64,000 nucleotides of DNA from Magicicada septendecula. Taxonomy: Eukaryota > Arthropoda > Insecta > Hemiptera > Cicadidae. Position 1 is the stretch's first letter. Each line of letters begins with the position of its first letter. The stretch covers positions 123,479,927 through 123,543,926 of the forward strand of contig CM068367.1 of NCBI GenBank assembly GCA_034769895.1, read 5' to 3'. Both the position numbers and the translations under genes were made by a program. Below are positions 11,210-22,118 of the stretch, in pieces. The notes under the pieces were generated by a model. It saw only the letters and a list, made by a program, of their open reading frames with translations, was not told the DNA's origin and searched no databases.

Positions 11210-12270
11210 TAGACTCTATCGCCTTCAACATAGTTTCCTTGGATAGCCACACAGCGCTTTAGACGGGTTTTCCACTCTTCGTAGCAGTGCTGGAACTCAG
11301 AAACTGGAATCTCCTTCAACTGGTCAATAAGATTTTTTTTTAATGTTGTCTGTCGTCCCAAAATGCTGTCCTTTGAGATGTTTTTTAAATCGCGGGAAGA
11401 GAAAGTAGTCACAAGGACTCAAGTCAGGTGAATAAGAGGGCTGAGGAACAACAAGAACATTTTTCTTTGCCAAAAACTCATTAACCGAGAGTGATGTGTG
11501 ACAAGGTGTATCGTCATTAAGCAGCATCCAGGTGTTCACGATGGCTGGTCTCACGCGGGCAACTCTTTTCCGCAACCTTTTAAGTATTTCTCGGTAAACA
11601 TGTTGATTGACAGTCTGTCCTGTAGGCAAAACCCCCTTATGGATAATGCCATTACTACTAAAGAAACAAATAAACATGATTTTGATTTTGGATTTGCTCA
11701 TTTTTGCTTTTTTGGGACGTGGTGAGTTTGGTGTGTGCCACTCCTAGCTCTGGTGTTTTGTTTCTGGATCGTACTCTAAGATCCATGATTCGTCACCATT
11801 AATAACATTTTTTAGAAAATCAGGATCATTTTCAATTCGTCCTAGAAGATCACGGCACACTTCCATCTTGTTGTCTTTCTGTTTAAGAGTGATGTTTTTT
11901 GGGATCAATTTCGCACAAACTTTTCTCATTCCCAATTCGTTTGTCAAAATTTAGTAAACTGTAGTGTGGTTCAAATTTAATTGTTCTGCAATGATTCTGA
12001 CGGTTAATCGACGGTCAAACCGCACCAGATCCCTATTCGATCGAGATTGTCGTCAGTTCTTGACGTTGACGGTCTTCCAGAGCGTGGATCATCCTTAATT
12101 GATTCCCGGCCATCCGAAAATGCTTTAAACCATCTGAAAACCTTTGCTCTTGACAAAGCTTCATGCCCATATGCCTTTGAGAATTTTGTAAAAGTTTCAG
12201 TAGCATTGTGCCCGAGTTTAACACAAAACTTGATTGCACAACGTTGCTGGTAATTGATGTTACTCATTTT
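11210..12270 (-). pseudogene. mariner transposase, decayed
   Basis: A Tc1/mariner-superfamily transposase read from about 12267 down to 11210 in several frames. The N-terminal DNA-binding part holds YQQRCAIKFCVKLG, ALSRAKVFRWFKAF and DPRSGRPSTSRTDDN. A frame break at about 12010 and an in-frame stop (after HTTVY) lead to TNELGMRKVCAKLIPKN and NGDESWILEYDPET, which carries the first catalytic Asp. After another break near 11745 come MSKSKIKIMFICFF, LNDDTPCHTS (second Asp) and YSPDLSPCDYFLFP (third Asp). Second and third Asp are separated by 34 residues, the mariner D,D34D spacing. The C-terminal part ends with CYEEWKTRLKRCVAIQGNYV. The catalytic residues survive, but at least two frameshifts and one stop make it non-functional. 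I could not define the terminal inverted repeats with confidence. Confidence 0.9.
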
Positions 12271-12285
12271 TATAACGCACAACAA

Positions 12286-12959
12286 AAAGTCACTTCACGA
12301 AAAGCTTGTTTACTTTTCACGTGGCAACAATAGACAAAAAACATTAATACTCAATATCAATCAGCTGTTTATCTAACCATCTGTGTTAATGTAAGCGTTA
12401 CAGTGTGGCCATATTGACTGCTACGCGATTATTCTCATTACTTAATTTACAGACTTCGTATAATACATTTTTAAACTCAGAGAGAGACTTGTCGTGGAAC
12501 CTGAGTTGCCGACACACACAGGTGAGAAACTCGTCGTTATTTATTACAGATGTGGCAGTTTCTCCGCGCAAAGTTGCACTTGGAAGACAAGTTACACCGC
12601 AACGTGTGCGTACTCTACTACTTTTACGTCAAAGTAAATAATGTCGTGTTAGGAATGTCAATCATGAAAGAAGAATTTTTTTTCAAGAGAAAGGCTTTAC
12701 GGTTTTATTGGTACGTAAAGAAAGTACTGAAGAACTTGGCGAGTTAAAACAAATTAACAGTGTGGAATAATCTCTCTGGAAAGTACTTGTTATTAATTAG
12801 GTGTGTGTATTTTTATTTCTGACATCCCGTAACACGTGTTCTGTTTTCTGAAGTCAATACTTTTTTCAATACAATATTATTAGCATTATAACAATAAAAA
12901 AGTAATAATCTCTACTTTTCTTCCTTTGACATTTTTTTTATTTTCGCACTACAGAAAGA
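12286..12959. other. No recognised gene; flank of mariner
   Basis: It may include the decayed 5' end of the mariner at 11210-12270. Nothing else is recognised. Confidence 0.4.
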
Positions 12960-13980
12960 AGTGGTCCTTGCCTTCCACAGGCCTCTGGGCTCACTGGTTT
13001 CTGTCTTCAACAATATGTAAGTCCACCCTGCTCATCTAAGCAGCATCCTTTCATCACGCTTTTTTTCAGACTATCAAAAAAACTCCCCTCATCTGACATG
13101 CCACTTTGGTACACTATACGTGACCAAACGCTTTTATTCTCTGGATTTTTACGTATGCAGACAGTGGGATGTCTTTGAAGAACCTATAGAATTCTTCGCT
13201 TTTGTTTTCCGCCACCTTATACTGCTTTCCTTAATGGGACGTATTATTCCTCTCAGAGATTTCTTTCCAGCAGGTTTTTCTTGCTCGAGTTCATGTCTCC
13301 CTGACATATGTAACTGCAGGTCGAATAACTGTTTCATATAGTTGGACCTTAACTTTCCTTCTTACTAAGGTGATACCTCAAGATCTTCGTGAGTGAAAAA
13401 TATGATCTGCTACCAGCTAAAATTCCCTTAAAAGTCCCTCTCCTCGTCTGCCGTATTATGCACAGTGGAGCCTGAATACGTACTTAAAAGAGGAGACACT
13501 TTCATATTGGCGTTTTCCAAACTCAAACCAGTTAGAATGAAAGCTTCTTCTCTCAGCGACCATCACTTTTGTCCTTTGACCTTTAACTTCCAAATCAACA
13601 GCTACTACGTCTTTATTTAGATCTAAGAAGGCGTTTCTCAATACATTCAGCCACCTATTTGGTATGTCAATATCCGATTATCCCAACCGCATAGTTTTAG
13701 CCATATTGTACACATTCCATATCTCGTGCTCCATACGCCGTCCATGGCTAGACGTCCTGTAAGCTTCTACTTCTTATTATTAAGTGTTCTGCATGACGAC
13801 AGCTCCCAGACTTAATGTGCGAATATCACTTTCACCTTGCACTATATTTGGTTTCGTACTGCAGATCCCAGCATTTTCTTTCCTCCTATACACAGCTAAA
13901 GAGCTGAATTCTTTGTCTTTCAAGCCTCGGAGTCCTCTCCCAACTATCCCCCGATGACATGCAGCAGACAATTTCTCCTC
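12960..13980 (-). pseudogene. Non-LTR reverse transcriptase remnant, minus strand
   Basis: Read on the minus strand. KGQRTKVMVAERRSFHSNW near 13560-13600 and VSSFKYVFRL near 13465 match the KTK.M......F.YLG segment after the reverse-transcriptase palm. VQLYETVIRPAVTY near 13300-13350 matches the well-known LYKTLIRPV.TYG motif further on, and a basic region follows towards 13100. Several stops and frame changes interrupt it. The stretch 13780-13971 may be an upstream part, but its identity is weaker. The YxDD active site was not found. Confidence 0.65.
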
Positions 13981-15357
13981 AGGATGTGTCCAATCCGGCT
14001 TGTAGCTTCCATAATCTACATTCTATTATATACACGAGACTTCAACTTACCTGCGAGACGTTTTTCGCATTGTTAGCTTCAATTCCTGCCTATGTTTCCG
14101 GGTTTGTTCCAATTTGTTACGCCCCTCACTTTATTTACCCCATTTCTGTTATCCTCGTTTCCGTTTTTCTATCAGCTTTCAGATGTACATATCATAGGGT
14201 AATCCTTCTTTCAGGGGTTCGTTCCATGTGTCCATACAAATAAAATTGCATTGCATCTATAGTTTCAGTTATATCCGTTTCGATTTAATTTTTCATTTTC
14301 TTATTTTGTGCAATCTCGAAGTGATAACTTCTTCAGTATTCCGTCTCCGTTACTTTCAGTTCAACCAAATTTTCTTCGCACCATCTCTGATAGTATATAG
14401 CAATACTCAATGGAGACCCTAGCTTATATCTGCCGCTGAGATCTAAATTCTTATGTGTCGCCTCTATTGTTCGTGGGTCGGATGTAAGTAAGTCGGGTTG
14501 AGTTCTAGGCGAGGAAAGTAATTTTAATTGATTGAAGCTAAGCGTAGTGCCATTATTTAACATAAACCGAACGCTTTTGTTTATTATTAATTTCGAAATC
14601 TAATGTCATGAAAATATCAACTTTTCTTAATTTTCTGATTCCAAATTCTGTTACAAATTCTTATTGTAATTCATGTAATCGGTTACGTAACTGTAAATCC
14701 TGACGGATCGGGGAAGGATCGTTTAAAATCAGTTCCAAATAATGGGGATACTTGGAGGGATGCTTAAAATGGAGATATTCTGACTCCTGTTATCTAATAT
14801 ACTGTGCTGTTTCAAATGTCAATCTGCTGTTGAATTGTCTAGTCTTTTCACATTACACGATCCGTCATAACAGTTTTCTCGTTTCATTTTTTTTTTTATT
14901 ATAAAAAATCACCCCGTGGGTAGAACAAGATTATAGTCCTTGTCCCTCTTCCCCACTCTTCAACATGTTTAGACATGGTGTGATTCGAAACTGAAAAGTA
15001 AATGTACAGTGGCGGCACTTACTTACTTGAAGATACCATGGTAAACCTAATTTGTATGTAGATGGCGTAACTGTGACTGGAAAGACGGACAGTTAATTAC
15101 TGTTGGTGAGTGGTTTTTGAAATTAAACTCTCAATTCCAAAAACCAAGATTATGGCTTTCTCCGTGGGGGCCCATTAAGAGTTGGATAATCTTAGAGAAG
15201 AAGGTGAAACAAATAAGGCATTTTAAATACTTTGGTTGGAATATTGCCTAGATTGTAATAGTAGAGATGTTGTTTCTAAGAGAGATGGATGGTGTCAAAT
15301 AAGCATGATAAGAAAGGAAATTTAATTAAGGAAGTTGGGTTAGTGGTTATATTAACA
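13981..15357. other. No recognised gene
   Basis: AT-rich with a T run near 14889-14899. The part next to 13980 may extend the decayed LINE. Nothing else is supported. Confidence 0.4.
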
Positions 15358-15547
15358 AACAGAATTAACACTGTTGCACACCACTATAGAAAAATTATTC
15401 CGATTAGCGCTTTCAAGCTTCACAGCTCATCACAGATTGGAAATAACCTGATGATGAAATTTCCGATCTGATGATGAGCTGTGAAGCTTGAAAGCGCTAA
15501 TCGGAATAATTTTTCTGTAGTGGTGTGCGACATTGTTAATTCTGTTT
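15358..15547. repeat. 190-bp palindrome, PLE-type or fold-back repeat
   Basis: The left arm (AACAGAATTAACACTGTTGC ... GCGCTTTCAAGCTTCACAGC) is repeated inverted in the right arm down to GTTAATTCTGTTT, with few mismatches and a spacer of about 30 bp. The distal part (AACACTGTTGCACACCACTA) recurs at 32199-32262, so this is a family. The right arm carries a well-formed hammerhead-like motif. Confidence 0.85.
15461..15506 (+). ncRNA. Hammerhead ribozyme-like motif
   Basis: Helix I pairs TTCCGAT (15461-15467) with ATCGGAA (15500-15506), seven perfect pairs. CTGATGA (15468-15474) follows, then a helix II of AGCT/AGCT with a short loop, GAAA (15490-15493) and palindromic AGCGCT (15493-15498) as a helix III that could form between two molecules. 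The predicted cleavage site follows A15499. This fits the minimal type-I hammerheads reported in Penelope-like elements. One deviation is an extra U between CUGAUGA and helix II, seen in all motifs of this window. The left arm has lost the CTGATGA by change. Confidence 0.6.
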
Positions 15548-15770
15548 AAGAAACGAAATATTAAGAGGAAAGTTGCCAGTATTCAGCCTTCATGAGGAAA
15601 CTGAAGACCGTATAAAATGGGATCGCTGTATGGAGAAGACGCAAGAACTACATTGTCACTAAAAAGGAGAGCAGACTGGTGAAACAGTAGGAACCGTAAC
15701 AAGTCAAATGCCTAATACATGAAGCATAAGAATGATGATAGTGACGACGACGACGACGACATCGTCACAA
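15548..15770 (+). repeat. Non-LTR element 3' tail with (GAC)n end
   Basis: Decayed coding (GKLPVFSLHEETEDRIKWDR near 15570-15630) leads to a terminal run of GAC units at about 15746-15764. This looks like the 3' end of a 5'-truncated non-LTR element, but the coding similarity is weak. Confidence 0.4.
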
Positions 15771-16385
15771 CTCTTTATCATAAGTAAAACTAGAAGAGAC
15801 TTTGTCAAGTGAAAACAGTACACACGCACTACGGTGTAAAAAATATAGGCCTACATTGAAACTTTCGAGTAACCAAGTATACGTTACTGAGAAATATTCG
15901 TTACTTGGAGCCGAAAGGTCCAACTTGTGATGTCTCTTTGGTACACTATAGTCGTATAACGTCATAAATTAGTTTATTAATCGTGCAAAACAAAAACAAA
16001 CAATATTTGTTCACAAGCACTAAACTGTTTTATTTCAAATAAATTAACTCTACGTCTTAGTAGAAGAACCCTGAACATTAGCTAGACTTTGCAGATGACT
16101 CTTTATGATTGCATACCAGCGAAAGTTATTACAGGACCGTACTCAATTTTACACTTAATTAACCTCTGGAACACAAAACATTTTATATCGTTATCGAGAA
16201 TTGAAACTTTCCAGAGGAGAGTAACCCTTGTAAGAAAGAAAGACGTTTTATTGCCATACCTAATAGGGAACGCCAAACTACGCGGGATTTTTTTGTTTGT
16301 TTTTTTTTTTTTAAGAAGGTGTACTGGATTTCTGTAACAGTGGGAACTGATCGTTATTGCGGCAAAAAATAATGCTGGAAATCAA
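15771..16385. other. No recognised gene
   Basis: AT-rich single-copy DNA with a T run at about 16300-16312. The ORFs show no domain. Confidence 0.4.
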
Positions 16386-16712
16386 TGTTCTTAAAATTAC
16401 TCCTTGCCGGGCTGTAAGGCCGTGTGGTCCAAAGTTGTTGATCGCCGACGTTTCGGCCCGTACCTTCGACGGCCACCTTTAATGCAGAAAGGCTGCAACA
16501 CATCGATCGGGGTTATGTAGTCAGTGACCACAGTTCAATGAGCTGAGCCTTAACCACAGTAGTGTGGTCACTGACCACATAACCCCGGTCAGAGTGTTAC
16601 ATCCTTTCTGCCCTGAAGATGGTCGTCGAACGTACGGCCGAAACGTCTGCGATCAACGACTTTGGACCACACGTCCTTACAGCCCGGCAAGGAGTGATTT
16701 TAAGAACACTGA
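16386..16712. repeat. About 327-bp palindrome, PLE-type inverted repeat
   Basis: The left arm begins TGTTCTTAAAAT.ACTCCTTGCCGGGCTGTAAG. The right arm ends with the inverse complement. The centre (TTAACCACAGTAGTGTGGTC) is itself palindromic. Each arm contains the CCGAAACGTC...GATCAAC segment. The GGGCTGT.AGG.CGTG.TC part recurs in the hairpin at 37306-37392. This fits inverted long repeats of a Penelope-like element without its coding core. Confidence 0.8.
16610..16650 (+). ncRNA. Hammerhead-like motif, partly decayed
   Basis: CTGAAGA (16613-16619), then a six-pair helix II GGTCGT/ACGGCC, then GAAACGTC (16640-16647) with palindromic ACGT as helix III. Helix I is disrupted next to the core: C16612 faces T16648. 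The inverted arm keeps GGC at the equivalent place, which would pair with GCC, suggesting an intact ancestor. Confidence 0.45.
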
Positions 16713-17046
16713 CGCCGGTCGTAAAAGCCTCAGACAAAACGTAAAGCTGGAAATCCTAATTTCGTTATTGAGAAGTCTGAATTTGTTACGTTGAGTTAAT
16801 CATACTTCTGTTTGTAGTATAATGTACAGTGCATAGAAAAATTCGCTACGCGAAGAATTTCGTTGATCCGAACGTACGATTGTGTTTTACAGATATGACT
16901 ACCAGTGGATAAACGCGTGGCAATGCATGGTTATTTGTCCACCCGTAAGTGCGATTGTGTACTACAAACTCACGATATAGTACGTTACAACATTAGAACG
17001 TGTTGTCCTAATTGAATAGAACAGTTTGACTCTCTCTCTCTTACTA

Positions 17047-17945
17047 CGAGGGTCATTCAATAAGTAAACAGACAAACAGTTGTAGAAAAGAAATTAATTG
17101 TAGCAGCTGATTGAAACTTTCAGGAGTGTTACCTGGCAACGTCGTTGTGAGTTTTGATCAGCTGTTCAATAATATATTGCCTAAACATAACCAATACAGT
17201 TTTATTTACGATTGCGTGTCCTTTTGAGGACAGTACTTTCGAAGAACAACGTTCTGTTATAAGATTTTTGGTTTGGAACCACTATAACCACTAACTTGGA
17301 TTCACTATTTTGAACCTGAGTCAAAGCGACAAAGCATGGAGTGGAAGCATCCCAGTTCACCCGCCAAAAAGAAATTCAAAACCCAGCCATCGGCTGGTAA
17401 GGTGATGTTAACCATCTTTTGGAGCTCCCAAGACTCAATTTTCTGTGATTACCTACAAGACCAGCGTACCATCAATAGTCAGTACTATTCTGACATGATT
17501 GTGAACAAAGTTAAGCCTGCATTGAAGAAGAAATGTCCGGGATGGCAGAGGAAAGGTGTGATTCTTCTTCACGATAATGCCCGCCCACACACGGCAAAAC
17601 TGACGCTCGAAACACTAAAAAAAGTAGGTTGGGAGATCCTGCCTCATCCCCCTTATAGCCCTGACCTTGCCCCATCTGATTTTTTCTTTTTTGGCCCACT
17701 CAAGGAGACTTTGCGTGGTGTCAAGTTCAACAGCAATGAAGAAGTGAAGGAAAAAGTCCAAAACTGGCTTTGACATCAAGGTAAAGAATTCTTTGCTGAG
17801 GGAATAAAAAAGCTTGTAAAGAGATGGGACAAGTGCATAGACGTTGCTGGAGATTACGTTGAAAAGTAAAAAACGAATTGTATTGATTGAATAAAAAGTT
17901 TTTACTCCACAGCTGTTTGTTTGTTTACTTATTGAATGACCCTCG
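17047..17945 (+). mobile_element. mariner element, internally deleted, complete ends
   Basis: Perfect terminal inverted repeats begin CGAGGGTCATTCAATAAGTA on the left and end with the inverse complement on the right. TA dinucleotides flank both sides (17045-17046, 17946-17947), the mariner target duplication. At 899 bp it is shorter than a full mariner (about 1.3 kb), because the middle of the transposase is missing. The perfect ends suggest a fairly young or recently mobilised copy. Confidence 0.93.
17220..17870 (+). pseudogene. mariner transposase fragment (SETMAR-type)
   Basis: The N-terminal start is recognisable at about 17217-17280 (PFEDSTFEEQRSVIRFLVWN). A deletion then removes the helix-turn-helix domains and probably the first catalytic Asp. 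The frame resumes at WIHYFEPESKRQSMEWKHP, continues through AGKVMLTIFW, HDNARPHTAK (second Asp) and PPYSPDLAPSDFFFF (third Asp, D34D spacing), and ends GVKFNSNEEVKEKVQNWL. A stop at 17771 breaks it before FFAEGIKKLVKRWDKC. Without the DNA-binding domain it cannot encode an active transposase. The ATG at 17336 is internal to the old frame and need not be a real start. Confidence 0.92.
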
Positions 17946-17947
17946 TA

Positions 17948-19104
17948 TGTTTGGTGTTGACCCGGTAGAGGTTAAGGTCGTGAAAGAGAAAGGTTAAAAA
18001 CAACAACAAATCAAGTCGAGCCGCGAGTCTGTTTGAACGGAGTTTTACAATGACTCTTCCTTTTTCGTGTACATTATGTAAAAAAAGAGCATAAAAAAAC
18101 TAAAAGAGGAAGGGGAATGAGTGACTAAGTACGTGTACGACAAAGTTAATTTAGAGAATGAAAGTTATCGAGTGTGAGAAAAGAGAGTGAGCGAGAGAGA
18201 GAATGCAAAGAAGAAGCATGCCACTTCATAGCAGTTAATTGTCATTCGGAAACAGTAACTACGCTTTTACTTTTCTTGTTTTGTCCGTGTTAGATGAGTG
18301 ATGTGGAGATACGCCGGTCGCGCGCGCGCGCATGTGTTCTGAGTAGCGGTCGTTCGTGCACGTACAGTCGTATCTTTGAGGTTCTTCAGATCATCTTGTT
18401 CTATCGTGTAAGTTGTATTTTTTTAATCCGCAAAAGGCAGCCCAATAATGACAACACATGTATCTACCTTGTAGAACCAAAGACGACGTTTTTAATTTCG
18501 TCTGCTGTTTAGCAGAAATCGACAGTTTTAATTTCCTAGGATGGATATATTATCAACCAATTACAGAATGAGGAGACTTGGGCAGAAAATGTTGGATGAA
18601 ATTAGATGACACAAAATTCAGTCATGTAAATTTTACCAGTAAGAAAAAAAAATCAAATTTCAGTTGAGGTCAACACGCAGGTTATAAATGGTTCCTGATC
18701 ATTGTGTATGGCGTTCGACATCAATTATATATGGGAGGAGCGCATGAAGAATTAAAAAGATGAGTTGAGTGTTACATTTATAAACTTGTACTGGCTGTTA
18801 CAGAAAAATTCTGTACTAGATTTAGGCTACATAATAAACTGTTCTTTAACAAACAAATTCTGAAATCTGAGGTGCAGAATATATGTAGCTCTGGGCTCTG
18901 TGAAGAAGGATATTGCCCAACTCATCCATACATTTCAGAATAAGGTCTCATGGAGCATTTTTGATGTGCATGATACGTGAATAATCACAATGATCATCGT
19001 GGTTTAAAATTAGAGATTGTTACTGAAGAGACACTTCTTAATATTTAATCAAAAAGTATGCAGTGAAGCGCGAACTTGGACTCCTTCAATAGGAAACTGT
19101 TGAA
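17948..19104. other. No recognised gene
   Basis: Contains GA-rich (18180-18203) and CG-rich (18318-18332) simple stretches. I see no coding or RNA gene signal. Confidence 0.4.
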
Positions 19105-19528
19105 ACCAGTAGCGTACCTAGAATTTGGTCTTGGAGAGGGGCGGTCATGTTGGCTTTATATCAGAGAAAAACAAGTTAAGGCTAATCATCTTTAAAGTGG
19201 TTGAAAAAGTGTGACACATCGCGAAATCAATGCCATTCAATTAAACGGTAATCAAAATGTTATTGAAACATTGTTTATAAGTTACTTATTGACTGAATTG
19301 ATTTTCCTGTATTTCACATTTCAAACGTATACGGAAATGATGTGTAATAAACCTGTTTATATATTTAAAAAGAGTTACTACTATATTAGCGTACACAGCT
19401 GAACAAATAATAAAATACCCTAAAAATTAAGAGATAAACAAAATTCGTCAACTTTTTAACTTTTTTGGACCCTCGGGAGGGGGGGGTTCGGTCCCGTTCA
19501 TCATCCCCGGTAATAATACGACCCTGGT
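19105..19528 (+). repeat. Dispersed repeat, copy B (MITE-like)
   Basis: Same family as 3441-3750 and longer by an internal stretch around 19205-19345. The ends are imperfect inverted repeats: ACCAGTAGCGTACC on the left, and the right end reads in inverse complement as ACCAGGGTCGTATT. Confidence 0.65.
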
Positions 19529-20659
19529 TGAATCATTTTGGGTTATCATTGTGAGCCGACTTTGCCGTCAAAAAACTAATAAACCTTTTCTCCTATAGTG
19601 ACAAATAGTATCACTGTTTTACACACGAACATAATGCCTATCGCTATAAGGTACTCCGGCTCACGTTGACTGATGCGTGATATAAAAATTACCAGGTATG
19701 TTGTCAAACTTAGCTTTAAAAGTATAAAAGTATAAAGAAACCTGGAATGTGCTCTCTGTTATAATAATGTTAGTGGAGGAATTCATGAACCATTTTGTAA
19801 CACGTATGAAGTTCTACGAAGTGGCCGCTATTCCGTTAGTTGAACACGTCAGCGAAACATGAGCAGTAGGAGGAGACACAGAATATCCAGTTGCACGGTC
19901 GGAAAAGAGAAAAAAGTGAGCTACAGACAAAAATTGTGTGTCTCATCACGTGGATTTCACCCGGTTCCCCTAGGTCTCCATTTCGTTTGAAACATTGCCG
20001 AGTTTGATTACATAATCAGTTGAAAGTGAAGTACTTCTTCTGGTGGTACACATTCTAATGTAGTCTATTAATTTATTTAATTTATTTTTTGTCACTGCTC
20101 AGATGTCTTCTTTAAGCGCGATACGATGACGCCGTAAAGCCGTTTTTCACGAGCTGCTGTTTTGTCGTCACGTCGCGGCGTCGAGTCTCTGACCGTCACT
20201 ACTAAGCATCTCTGTAATGGGATTTTAATGTATGTCTGATTACACATAGAGATTAGCGTTTTTTAAAGTAGGTGGGTGAACAAACCTTTAACGCTCACCG
20301 CTTCGCGTGCATTGCAGCTTACATTTTTTGCGGAAATTATGCAACGGACATAGTTTTGCATGTCTCAGATGTATTAATAGCCACTTTCAATTTGTGAAAC
20401 AAACTACGTTTTAATGTAATCATTTATTAATAATCGCACAAAAAGTTGTCTCGGCTACGAGTGTGTTGTAAGTAGCGCAACTTGTCTGTTCTAAAAGCGC
20501 AACTCCATGTTTATAATATTTTAGTGAACCATTTCCACAATGCTGTCTTATTCGTACACTCCAAAGAGCGCACTTCTGATTGACCAAGTAAACTATTTAT
20601 GAAGATAACAAATGTAAGTTAACAATCGTATCAGTATAAATGTCCTTATGTATGATACA
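19529..20659. other. No recognised gene
   Basis: Single-copy DNA with no supported feature. Confidence 0.4.
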
Positions 20660-21060
20660 TACTACAGGTATAAAAAGTGAATACAATCATTGGAGATGAG
20701 ATTCCTGAGGAGATTGGGAAGAAAGTTGGTAGAGATAGGGTGAGAAACGTTAACATCTGGAAGAATTTGGAGATTCTCTTTAATTGATAAAATTAAAAGC
20801 TCGCAACTGCGTTGGTTTGGCCACAATTGCAGGATGAATGAGGAAAGGTATCCGAGACGAACATGGGAGGCAAAACCAGAAGGCAGAAGATAAAGAGGAC
20901 GGCCGAGAACGAAATGGGAGGATAACATCAAGAAGAGTGTAGAAGGCAGAGGAGCAGTTTGAGACCGTTCCAGGGTTTTGGCAGTGGGCAGGACGAGATG
21001 GAGAACTCTCTTAAAAACCTCGACACCGTATGGGTAGAAGATGATGACTAAGAAGAAGAT
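20660..21060 (+). pseudogene. Non-LTR retrotransposon C-terminal tail
   Basis: Fragments in shifting frames read GDEIPEEIGKKVGRDRVRN, QLRWFGHNCRMNEERYPRR near 20800-20865 and RGRPRTKWEDNIKK near 20897-20935. This is the RWFGH...R..P....W....RGRPR..W arrangement at the end of arthropod non-LTR ORFs. It ends in a GAAGATGATGA / AAGAAGAAGATG run near 21038-21060. Multiple frameshifts make it dead. Confidence 0.65.
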
Positions 21061-21826
21061 GTACGATGCAACACGTTAGTTTCCTTGATGATGTTACGTA
21101 AATACAAGACTTTTGTATGGTGGAATTAAATGTACACCAGAGTCAATAAAACAGCCAGAACTTTTATTGTGCTAAAAATGTAATTAAAATAGTTTAGTGG
21201 TAATATTTTTATACACAGAATCGATGGTCAGTCAAATTAAAAACTTTTATTTTCACAGTGTTTGGACAATGTGTTTTGCGTTCGAATGTTAAATTGCATT
21301 TCAACGCAAAACTGTGTTTCAACGATGCTAAATTTTAAATAATGACTTTCCCATTACTTTAGGCGGAGCGCTGACAGTGTAAACAAAAAAGCCGTGTTAA
21401 TCAACATACTTTAATCAAACGTAAATAATTTAACCTATGCTTACAGTGAGGCTAAACAGGTCGAGGTATTTTATTTATTATCGCTCATAATAATTTAAAA
21501 TTAATTTAAATTAATTTTTTATTCTGTCTGAAGTAAATTTAAATAAATGAACAATTTGCTTACTAACTTTCAAATCAGAGCAGTAATTGCAATAATGTAT
21601 TTTAAAATCTATTATGTTTCCCCCGTCGTCACTCGAATACTTGGCAAAAAGTGGAAAATTATGTGTATTGTAACCAAGGAAGGAAGATGAGGAACTTTTT
21701 TTTTTCTAAGTCTTATCAATGGAGAATGACTAGAAGCATTCTGAGATCGTGATCGTGATTCTTAGGTAGCAAGCAAAACATAATGATCGCGATAATACAT
21801 AATTATTTCTTATGGATTACTCTAAA
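21061..21826. other. Left flank of the large duplication; nothing recognised
   Basis: AT-rich single-copy sequence. Homology between the two duplicated units begins at its end, at the AACTGTAATAATACTTC string. Confidence 0.45.
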
Positions 21827-22118
21827 ACTGTAATAATACTTCTACATCGTTATTTTTAATAAAATTTACATATTTTAAACTATCGAGTGTTCACACTTCT
21901 TATGTTTAGTCACTTCTTATATTTTTCTGATCTTCTGATAATTTCACAACAACCATTTCAGTTTCCTCCTAATTCTTATTTTAAGTATCCAAATTTTGGG
22001 TTAAAGTCGATTAATTCTATACTCTGATTGAATACTCCCGCTGATTGAAGATACCGCTTCACCTTCGGTAATGACGCTGTGCTGGTTAGCAATCTTCCAC
22101 ACTCCCCCTTCTATGTTG

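Noticed and set aside
11498..11725. Plus-strand ORF over the mariner
   Set aside because: Antisense shadow of the decayed transposase.
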